Shown piece after piece: positions 55,590 to 64,000 of a stretch of 64,000 bases of DNA (positions are counted from its first letter, which is position 1; every line of letters begins with the position of its first letter). The DNA is taken from NCBI GenBank assembly GCA_019914945.1, contig CM034109.1, positions 1,054,001 through 1,118,000 on the forward strand. Direction: 5' to 3'. Origin of the DNA: Typha latifolia (taxonomy: Eukaryota; Streptophyta; Magnoliopsida; Poales; Typhaceae). The notes below the pieces were generated by a model. It searched no databases, was not told the origin of the DNA, and worked only from the letters and a program-made list of their open reading frames with translations. Position numbers and translations under genes: made by a program.

Positions 55590-55641
<52 letters not shown>
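55580..55641. repeat. (TA)n(GA)n microsatellite
   Basis: About 11 TA units, with one interruption, followed by about 20 GA units. It has the same TA-then-GA order as the intron 7 microsatellite at 43262. Confidence 0.95.
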
Positions 55642-55645
<4 letters not shown>

Positions 55646-56718
55646 GACTTATTCGACCTACTCAGTTTATCCCCCGTATAAATTTATCGGAGGAATGTGG
55701 AAGAATATCAAAGGGATATCGATGGGATGCATGCATGAGAGTATGAGACAGAGAATAATAAGGAATTTACCATCAATGCTTTAAGAATCCCAAGACGTTG
55801 TAGCTTTCCTTAACTGGCACTCCCCGTGCGCGTAGTGTCATAATTTTGTATTATTTATCATCATGGTTAAATGACATTTTTGCCCTTCGTCTTTGCCTTA
55901 ATTACAAGGTCTCAGTGTTTTCTTCTTCTTATCGTTGTTTATAAGCGTTTCACGTAGATGCCATTATTTATTTCTCGTATATAAAACCTCTACAATATCA
56001 ATTTTATTGTTTATCCATTAAGATTTTTTTTAATTAAAAATGTCACATAATTATATTTTGGGTCTTATAAGAACTATTTCACCTCTTAATTTAGAAAAAA
56101 AAGGGTAGAAAAATTAAGGGCATGATGGTCATTTGGTATTTTGCTTAATACGGTTAGTGAAAATGAGTTCACAAAGTCTAGATATAATTAACCTTAAAAA
56201 AATACTTTATTATATATTCGACTCGAACCCTATGAGTTTTTTTTTTGATCTTTCGTTAGTCTGAAGGCTAGATATGGGCTGGACAAATAGTCAACCCTCT
56301 CTAGATACAGATACACTTAGGCCACACTAAATTTCTAACTGTCTCTGCTCCTCCAAGCTAATTACACTACCGAGAGTGATCAACCGAATTAAGTCAAGTC
56401 ACCAAACCACCAAATAATTTCTCCACAATATTATTTGGAGTTGAAGTCGAACTCATGAACTCATTAGTCATGGGGAAGATAACCCTATGAGTTTTGATAG
56501 GACTCCGAACAATAACAGGAGAAAGAGAAAAATATTGAGAGAGAAGAACTAAAAGAAAAGGTCAGATACGTCATTTGAGAATTAACCTTGGAGGTCTAAA
56601 ACTTTGCAGTGAAGCTACGTAGGAGTGGGAACGGAGAACGAAGCAGTTGTTCGTGGTTGTGAGCTTTGGAGGAGGGAGAATTTGATAATATTCCGTGACG
56701 AGGAAGGAATAAAAAGGA

Positions 56719-56719
<1 letters not shown>

Positions 56720-56778
<59 letters not shown>
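56720..56778. repeat. (GA)n microsatellite
   Basis: About 29 GA units. The 62-codon frame across it is a repeat artefact. Confidence 0.95.
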
Positions 56779-56779
<1 letters not shown>

Positions 56780-56811
56780 GAAGCCGTACGTTACGTGGAA
56801 GTCAGTGAATT

Positions 56812-56935
56812 AACCAACCCGGCCGCTCAATGTTATCCGGACCCGGTCCGACCGGTGACCCGCGCCTCCGGGAGATTGCCTTCGTCGATCGGCTCCGTTA
56901 CCGTGAGGTCAACGCTGTTGACCTTTGCTCTCTCT
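56812..56935. other. Isolated GC-rich patch
   Basis: A 120-base island rich in ccgg, accggt and ccgcgcc motifs and with two ttgacc/gtcaac motifs stands in AT-rich DNA. It resembles a plant core promoter or 5' UTR by composition, yet no gene follows on either strand within several hundred bases. It could be a remnant promoter. Confidence 0.35.
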
Positions 56936-57609
56936 CTTCGTTGGACCAACACGTGATAAAATAAAGAAAACCAAAAGGTTAATTACGCCTATGTCCCTCA
57001 ACTGAACTCTACCTATTTTTATATACACCTTTTTCTTTATTTTACTTGACAATTTTATCCTATTTTGAGTTCCACTTCAAACATTCCTAACCTAGTTCAA
57101 TAATCAAACAGTTAAATCTATCGGACTTAAATCTAATATCATTTCAAATCAATTCAAATTTTACCTGACTTAAATCTATTAATTTTATATCTCATATTAC
57201 TTTTAAATTTTTAAATTTTATATTATAATAATATATCAAATCATATATAATTGAGTCTTTTTTATCTCTCTATATTATATAAACCAGCAAATATACGTTT
57301 AAGATAGCAAATAATTATTATAGACATTATATAAATTATTAAATATATAGTTAAGCTCACAAATAGCTATAATAAACATCATATAAAGTGTAGTATTATG
57401 CACTATTATGTAAAGGTGGTACGATTAGATAACGAGACTAGGTGATATTATTACATTTTAGATAGTTCAAATAGATATTTGTATGATTATTCTCTATAAG
57501 TGAATGTGTAATTATTATACCTTAAAATCTATATCACTCGAAACCTTATGCACTTACCTTAGGGTATCTAAAAAATGTGTTTAATAATGCAGGATATTCT
57601 ATATAGTTG

Positions 57610-58510
57610 CAACTGCCAAAGTAACGTTCACTATATTAGATACTTTGATTTTCTTCAAAGCTGATAAGAATGAGATGGCAATTTTGAAGTTTCTTCTTTA
57701 CTATCTTGAGAGAATCGATCACTATTGGAGAGTGGTCTTTAGCAACTAAATTCTCAATTTGTTTGATATGATACTGAGATTTGAATGTTAATGACTGCAT
57801 AGGGAGCAGCCTAATTGATAGTCCGTTAGGTTGAGTCGAGTTGAGTTGAGTTTATTATTTCTATTATTTGCTTTTAAAGATTAAGTCGACCTTTCTCTAC
57901 TGTTTTGTCTTATCTTTTTATTTTGATCTGAGAATTACTTTATTCTAAAATTATTAGATCCGAGATTTACGATAGTACATCTATTAAAAATCTTAGATTT
58001 TTTTTTGTGAATAGATTAGTTCAGATTTGATTCGTATCAATAGCTTACTAGCTAAGGAACAACTTTTACTTTTAAGACTCTCTGATTATTAGGTCAGGTA
58101 AGTGATTAGGACTATTATAGTTGGCATGAAGCTTCTAATCGAAAGTGTTGTTATTGTGAGGAGGATGAGAGTGTGTGTCACTTTTCTTTTGGATTGTGCA
58201 AATGCTAACTGGGTTATCAAAGAGACTCAAATCCTTTCAGGTAATTTTGATACCCCAAAAACTTTTAAGTGATTGATAAAAGAAGAAGAAGAAGAAGAAG
58301 AAGAAGAAATGGTGGAAGATATGGTGGGTGGCCTAAGGAACTTATACATAGAATTAACTCTTATCTTATATGCTGGATAGAGAGAAAAAATGTGGAGGCT
58401 CAGACAAAGGCTAAATTGATGTTACTTGGAGAGCAAAAATTAGAAAAGCTGAGGAAGTTCTCTCCTACCTTTGACTATTTTCTATTTCTTTGTTCAGCTT
58501 CTGAGTAGCA
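57610..58510 (+). mobile_element. Decayed LINE (non-LTR retrotransposon) reverse transcriptase fragment
   Basis: From about 57632 one frame reads LDTLIFFKADKNEMAILKFL, which resembles the region after the catalytic YADD box of plant LINE reverse transcriptases (YADDTLIF and a following LxxLLxxFE helix). Further on, 58140-58200 reads RKCCYCEEDESVCHFSFGLC, a zinc-binding CxxC...H...C motif like the zf-RVT domain, and 58330-58400 reads LICWIERKN, like the usual W..W.ERN stretch. Frames are broken by stops and shifts. A GAA microsatellite interrupts it at 58278-58309. No 5' end, endonuclease or poly-A tail was found. Confidence 0.55.
58278..58309. repeat. (GAA)n microsatellite inside the LINE relic
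   Basis: About ten GAA units. It generates a false poly-arginine frame at 58269. Confidence 0.9.
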
Positions 58511-61500
58511 GTGTGGTTGTATTTTATTTTGTTGAACTCCTAGTTAGACTATAGTGTTGTTTAAGCTGGCCTGTTGTTGTTGTTTAGTATTCTGTAACTC
58601 TTTGAGCAGATTTAGAAGTATTGAATCTTGTTGCTTGTAGCTATTTTTATTTATTTCATAGTGAACCTGATTCCAGTTATGGACTTTTGTTTTAAAATAT
58701 AAAACATTCACTATATTAACATATACTAAATTTTTAATCCTAACTAACGCGAAATATTTTCCAATGTATTACACTTTTATCTGTATATCGAGAAAATTCT
58801 ACGCGTCAATATAATTAATTTAACACATTCTTAGTTATATGTAGTATTACTCTATCCATAAAAACCATTGGCTACTATAGTTTCCTACTCATCTATCATA
58901 TGCTGAATAATATTAGTAAAAATTAACTTCTCATATTTCTTCTAAGAATAAAAAATAATCATCCGCAAATGATGCAGATAATTAAAGTGACTCATATTAA
59001 ATTATTGTTCTCGAATTCAAATTTCAGCAACACTGATTTAATTGATACTATTAAGTTTTCACAAATTAGAGAAAAAAAATACTTAGTCAAAGTTAGGCTT
59101 GTAATATTAATTAGATAAATATTAGTCATTAGTATTAATATTAGTGAATTAATCTCTATGGTTAAATCAATGATAGGATTTCAAGAATCCTAGATGCCCA
59201 AATGGGGTTCATATAAATAAAGTATGAGGGAGAATAAAAGATCTTTTTGTATGAATGAGAATAAGGGGATAGCGTAAGGACTCAACCAATTAATGGCAGT
59301 GGAAGTGGGATATTTGGGTCTTGTCCATGAGTGGGATAACATTGATTAGAAGCTGATAGCATTTGATGTTAACCCTAGATGGAAGAGATAATATGTGGAA
59401 TAGGTGAAAGCCTATTCCAGTCTTTATCAAGGATAAGAATAAGACAAGGAACAAAATCTGGGCAAGATCTTAGCCTGATGGTGAACAAAGCAATTGACAA
59501 TATATTGCTGCAAGCCTTTGACTCTACTTAGTTAACCTTTAATTAACACTTCTTTTTTTAATTAACTGAGATGCTTATCTAACTTATAACATGAGATTGG
59601 GGTCTAAAAAACTTGAGCTAATTCCATACTACTTGTAGCTTCTAAATTCTAGAGGCGTAATTTATAAACCCTAATCCGAGCTTATTTCAAGCGAGTTCGA
59701 GCTCTAAACGACTAGATTCGCCAATCTCGTGCCTATCCATTGCTTCGAAAAATTATTTCAAATGGATCAAAAGATTTGACATCATTACAAACACAAAAAA
59801 CAACTAATTGGAAAAGTTGTAAGATCTTAACTAATTTATGTGAACATAATTAATTCTAAAAGAGTAGGCTTTGGATAAGGTTTGTTGGCTAATAGTGTGG
59901 CCATTAATTGCCACATCTACAAAGAGGGCCCCACTATGGACCCATGTGGCAGGTAAGGAGTGGTTGGTCTTCACCTAGAATGCCACATTATCCACCCTAT
60001 CCACAACTCCATTGCTGCCCTATGCTTCATAGATGCAATATATATATATTTATTTTTCTACCATTTTTAAGCAATAAAATAACTTTTAGAAACAAAAACT
60101 CAAATGGGTATCACATAAAATATGTCTATATATAATATATGCATGGTAAATAAATATCTAAATATAATTATAAAAATAGAGGGATAATATTTTTCTCTCT
60201 TATATCTTTCTTTTATAATATAATTATAAATATGTCATATAACTATTCATGTGACGACTTAAAAAGTAACTAAAATCTATCGAAAAAAAATGTTTGATAT
60301 ATTTTTAATAGTTTCACAAAAGAAAACATCTTATTGCAAAAATTTTATCTAATAGATTTATTGTCGCACTAAGTGACGCACTATGCAAAGTAGAGCTTAT
60401 CATCTCCTCTAAAATAATTGAGACGTGACTTAACCTAATGTTTTAGTACTTACGCAAGACCTAATTAACAATAATTAATCATGAGTGTCATGTTTAGACC
60501 TAATCCTCTTGTTAATTTACTCCGATGTGAAAATGAATCGGTCATTATATGTTGAAATTTCTTGTAGGCATATCATTGCTCATAAACTAAAGTTCATTAG
60601 AAAGAATAGTCCAACTTAGTAGGAGTTAATTAATCAATTATTAAGTCTCCATCAAATTGGCCATTAACTCCTCGACGTAAACTCTCTAATTAGAGATTAC
60701 TTTACTTCCTAATCATCATAGTGTATAATAAAGTCAATTTCAGCTTGATCTCATTATAAGTGATAGAAAATGAGATGCATATACGTAGTGAACTTTGACA
60801 AAAGATTTGATAGTGAAAACCACGAGACAAAACAAGTAAACTATCTAATCAACATATTAATCATCAAATTAGTATGATAAGCAAATATCCATAATAGTTT
60901 GAGGTTGATACATATGATTATTATTCTTTTCGCCTTTATAATAGTTTGAATAATAAGAGAGTTTTATTCATGGATTAAGAATCCCTTATTTATAGTAGCC
61001 AACGGATAGATAAAATTAGTACATCAGCGTGCTAAGACCAACTCATATAAATCTAATGCATTGATTCTGAATCCGAATCCGAATCCAAATCCGAATTAGA
61101 TTAAGGCCTGTTTATTTGTGCAAGAAATCTCCTTAACTAGTGAAATTAAATCACCAGAAAAAACATTAATCCTTTCCTTGTTGGGCTTGTCTTCCATAAT
61201 TCAAGTGGGCCTCAATTTTAGCTGTCTTGATAAAGAAAACATTCTCCAAATAAAGACACCACCTCACAATAAATACACCAAATTAACATGTAGGCCAGAT
61301 CTGGCCCTCCATTTGCCTACCAATCCCAAGCGATCATCTCCGCCGCCCGTTTCTATAACCCTAGATCGGACGGTGCAATATTGAGTACATGACTTTATTT
61401 AGAGAGTTTGGCCAAATCCTTAGAAACTAATTTTGTTCTATTTTGGTCCAATAACTGTAGTTAGTTGAGGGTATTCTTTTTCAAACTAACTATTAATAAT

Positions 61501-61880
61501 CGCAATAAGTATTGGAGGTCACGAAGTCACCATTCGAGGGGGTAATCTACTCGCAGCTACTAGTTAACGGACCAACAATATATACTTATTTATTTGGTAC
61601 TTTTTTTTAGGAACTATTGCTTTAATAACAAGAACATATATAGTTGATAAATTTTGTAAAAAAAATGAGAAAAAAAAAGAATTTGATAAGAGTTATTAGT
61701 GTAAAAGAAGAGTGTTTCTTGGGGAAGTGATGCTACTAATGGGTTGAGAACTTTTTATGGGGATAATGATGAGTGCAAAAGTGCGAAAGGGGGAAAAGGG
61801 GAGGGTGAGAGTATCAAGGCTCTTCTTCTATAAGTTTGTATAGGCTTTAGCTGCAAGCGTGCTCCGGAGGAAGCAACCGG
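58511..61880. other. Intergenic, AT-rich, nothing recognised
   Basis: No gene is visible. A short tandem of the hexamer gaatcc/gaatcc-like units lies at about 61066-61098. A GC-richer stretch at 59920-60030 gives a 75-codon frame without a domain. The 3' part (61700-61880) is the start of the F-box gene's upstream region. Confidence 0.55.
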
Positions 61881-61887
61881 AGCGACC

Positions 61888-61905
61888 GGTCAACGTACTT
61901 TGACC
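61888..61905. promoter_or_regulatory. Inverted W-box pair upstream of the F-box gene
   Basis: GGTCAACGTACTTTGACC holds two TTGAC cores facing each other, about 170-185 bases before the ATG. TTGAC(C/T) is the core bound by WRKY transcription factors, so stress or defence control is possible. A nearby accggagcgaccggt phrase precedes it. Confidence 0.4.
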
Positions 61906-61990
61906 ATGTGTTACGCCGTATTTATTACACCGATACCGTTCTAGGGGCAAAATCGTCTATTCATCCCCAACAAAATCCTTGTATATATAC

Positions 61991-61998
61991 TATATAAG
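61991..61998 (+). promoter_or_regulatory. TATA box of the F-box gene
   Basis: TATATAAG lies 75 bases before the ATG and is followed by a CT-rich leader (62003-62020), a common arrangement in plant 5' UTRs. Confidence 0.55.
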
Positions 61999-62072
61999 AA
62001 GCCTTTCTCTCTCTCTCTGTATCTCTTCGAGTCTCCCCTATGCTTTGTTTCTAGAAAGAAAGAGCGGGCGGT

Positions 62073-63364
62073 ATGAGAACGAGAAGCGGAGTTTGGTACC
62101 AACCCGCGAGCGAGATCAACGGGAGGAAGAGGAGGTGGAGAGGCGAGGCAGGAGGCGAGGCTCGCCGGAGAAAGCTGTCGGGGGCCGGCGACTTGTTCGA
62201 CGCCCTGCCCGATGACCTCGTCTTGTCCATCCTCTGCAAGCTGAGCGCCTCCGCCACTCGGCCCTTCCATCTCAGTAGCATCCTCTTGACGTAAAGATCC
62301 ATCCGATCTTTAGCTTCGATTTCGGCCATTTCTCGCCGTTTCCCTGATCGAAGATCTAATCTTTGGTGTGATTTGGCTCGCAGATGCAAGAGATTTAACG
62401 AATTGGGCCTCCATCCCCTGGTGCTATCGAAGGCCTCCGCCAAATCCCTCGCCGTGAGGGCCATGAACTGGTCGGAATCTGCCCACCGGTTCTTGAATCG
62501 CTGCGCCGACGCCGGGAATCTCGAAGCTTGCTACATCCTCGGCATGGTAATTCCCCATCCTCCTTCCTTCTCCTTCCTCCTCGGAGAGTGTGGGAAAAGG
62601 TGCGACCTTGGTCGGGTTTATCTTTTCAATCGATTCGACGAAGTCTAATAAGAGTTGGGTGTTTTGCTCGAATCGCGCAGATACTGTTCTACTGCTTAGA
62701 GAATCGCGCCTCCGGGGCGGCGCTGATGGCGCGGGCGGCGATGGGTTGCCACGCGGCGGCGCTCTACTCGCTCGCCGTGATCCAGTTCAACGGGAGCGGG
62801 GGTTCGAAGGACGACAAGGACCTCCGCGGCGGCGCCGCCCTCTGCGCCCGCTCCGCCGCGCTCGGCCACGTCGACGCCCTCCGCGAGCTGGGCCACTGCC
62901 TCCAGGACGGCTACGGCGTCCGCCGCAGCGTCGCCGCCGGCCGCCGCCTGCTCCTCCAGGCCAACGCGCGCGAGCTCGCCGCCGCTGGCGGCGGCGAGCC
63001 CGCGGCCCGCCACGACCGGCGCCACCTTCTGAGCGACTTCGGGTGCCACGTGGCCACGGTGGAGGGGCACGCGGCGAACCGGTTCATGGCGGAGTGGTTC
63101 GCGGGGAAGGAGGAGGACGCGGAGGGGGAGGGGGATGGGAGGAGGCTGTGCTCGCACGTGGGGTGCGGGAGGAGGGAGACGAGGCGTCACGAGTTCCGCA
63201 GGTGCTCCGTATGCGGTATCGTGAACTACTGCTCTCGTGCGTGCCAGGCGATGCATTGGAAGATGGTCCACAAGGCCGAGTGCGCTCCCATGGAGAGGTG
63301 GATCGAGCCGGCGGTCGTCGTCGTCGGAGGACCTCATCATCCTGACGGACACGTGGAGGTCTGA
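62073..63364 (+). CDS. F-box protein with Sel1-like repeats and MYND zinc finger (At1g67340-like)
   Basis: Exons 62073-62290, 62384-62546 and 62681-63364 (GT-AG introns of 93 and 134 bases) give 354 residues. The F-box (about 41-85, LFDALPDDLVLSILCKL) should bind SKP1 and place the protein in an SCF ubiquitin ligase. Helical Sel1/HCP-type repeats follow (about 110-225, including ALYSLAVIQFNGSGGS and ALRELGHCLQDGYGV), likely for substrate binding. Near the C-terminus is a MYND finger with C284, C289, C302, C305, C311, C315, H324 and C328. The N-terminus MRTRSG and order of domains match Arabidopsis At1g67340. The loop between the repeats and the MYND finger is shorter than in Arabidopsis. The target is unknown. 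Exon 3 is extremely GC-rich, which creates long shadow frames on both strands (62590-63345 plus, 62696-63352 minus). Confidence 0.92.
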
Positions 63365-64000
63365 GCTTTTTTCTTTTTTCTCTTGACTTTCTCTGTGTAT
63401 ACTAGAGAGTTTTTTTTTTAATTGTTGTAATTTTCTCCTCTCTTTTTTTTTTTTTTTTTCTTTTTGCCTCTTTTTTTGTTGAACAAGGACGTGAAACTTT
63501 TAATTTGAGCCTATGACCATTTTGTTAGACGTGTCTTTTTTCACTTCACACCCTGTATTATACCTTTATTGTAATTCACACTCCATCTTTTTCATTATTT
63601 TCTTCATGCCTTCATATAAAAAGATGGGTATCAGTTGAGTATATCATCAAACAATAGATATACTTACTTAACCCCCACTTTCCCTCGTAAACGTAACATC
63701 TGCCAAGAAAGGTGATGCTCTGTGATCCAACATAGGAAAAGAAGATAAGAGAAACAAAGGCCCTAGTTCAGTTTAGTGTCTAGATTTTTTCTTCCTCTCT
63801 TTTTTGGACGCATATCTAACTCCTTCCAGTGTTTTGATCGGTATCCTAATGATTGAGACATCTTATTCCATATTTGTAGGTCGGAGATCTTGTTCCTCTC
63901 ACGGTATGTCTTGTACTCGATAAGAAAATTATGTTCATTTGTGGTGCATAATACGACGCGATATACTCATTCAGGTGGCAACACGAGAACCATTCGGATT
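63365..64000. other. 3' flank of the F-box gene
   Basis: T-rich sequence follows the stop, with T runs at 63410 and 63442-63460, and is probably 3' UTR for the first few hundred bases. No further gene is visible before the window ends. Confidence 0.5.

Larger units (their letters stand above)
54266..57609. other. Intergenic with several microsatellites
   Basis: No gene is supported. Microsatellites are listed separately. A notable GC-rich patch lies at 56812-56935 between AT-rich sequences. Short ORFs here are low-complexity or lack domains. Confidence 0.6.

Noticed and set aside
62590..63345. 251-codon plus-strand and 218-codon minus-strand frames over F-box exon 3
   Set aside because: Arginine/proline- or alanine-rich shadows of a GC-rich exon; the MYND finger and repeats are in the other frame.

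Overview
The window reads as nuclear DNA of a flowering plant, most likely a monocot. Two coding regions (the ribonucleotide reductase small subunits and the MYND F-box gene) are very GC-rich at third codon positions, strongest at the 5' end, inside AT-rich intergenic DNA. That pattern is typical of commelinid monocots; I cannot name the species. Genes are sparse, introns are GT-AG, and microsatellites and small non-autonomous transposons are common.

Region 1 (1-21 kb) is a decaying tandem array of LRR receptor-like protein (RLP) genes of the EIX/Cf type: extracellular leucine-rich repeats, one membrane helix, no kinase. Only the middle copy (9828-12644, 938 aa) is open. The first full-length copy (3880-6696) has one in-frame stop. 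The third (17609-20405) is frameshifted by an 8-base deletion. Two shorter relics (about 1683 and 13270) and repeated flanking DNA show that more copies once existed. Region 2 (21-27 kb) holds one small gene for a DnaJ-type cysteine-rich (CxxCxGxG) protein on the minus strand and two small transposons with visible ends.

Region 3 (27-54 kb) is a tandem segmental duplication of a convergent gene pair: RNR2 (ribonucleotide reductase small subunit, plus strand, no introns) and UBA5 (the UFM1-activating E1, minus strand). The order is RNR2-1, truncated pseudo-UBA5, RNR2-2, complete UBA5. I could resolve UBA5 into 14 exons (39409-53850) giving a 428-aa protein with all key motifs. The left pseudo-UBA5 has only exons 8-12 and 14, with several frameshifting deletions. 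RNR2-2 has an intact, highly conserved reading frame, but similarity to RNR2-1 stops about 10 bases before its ATG, so it lacks the E2F-bearing promoter of RNR2-1. The right-hand copy of the block also carries a tandem array and a Mutator-like element that are absent on the left.

Region 4 (54-64 kb) is mostly non-coding, with microsatellites and a decayed LINE reverse transcriptase fragment. It ends in a three-exon gene for an F-box/Sel1-repeat/MYND zinc-finger protein (62073-63364), similar to Arabidopsis At1g67340.

The genes do not form one pathway. Themes are pathogen perception (RLPs), dNTP supply (RNR2), ufmylation (UBA5) and ubiquitin ligase substrate selection (F-box). I saw no CRISPR array, rRNA, tRNA or convincing new system. 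The most interesting signals are the promoter-swapped RNR2 copy, the RLP birth-and-death series and the structured transposons.
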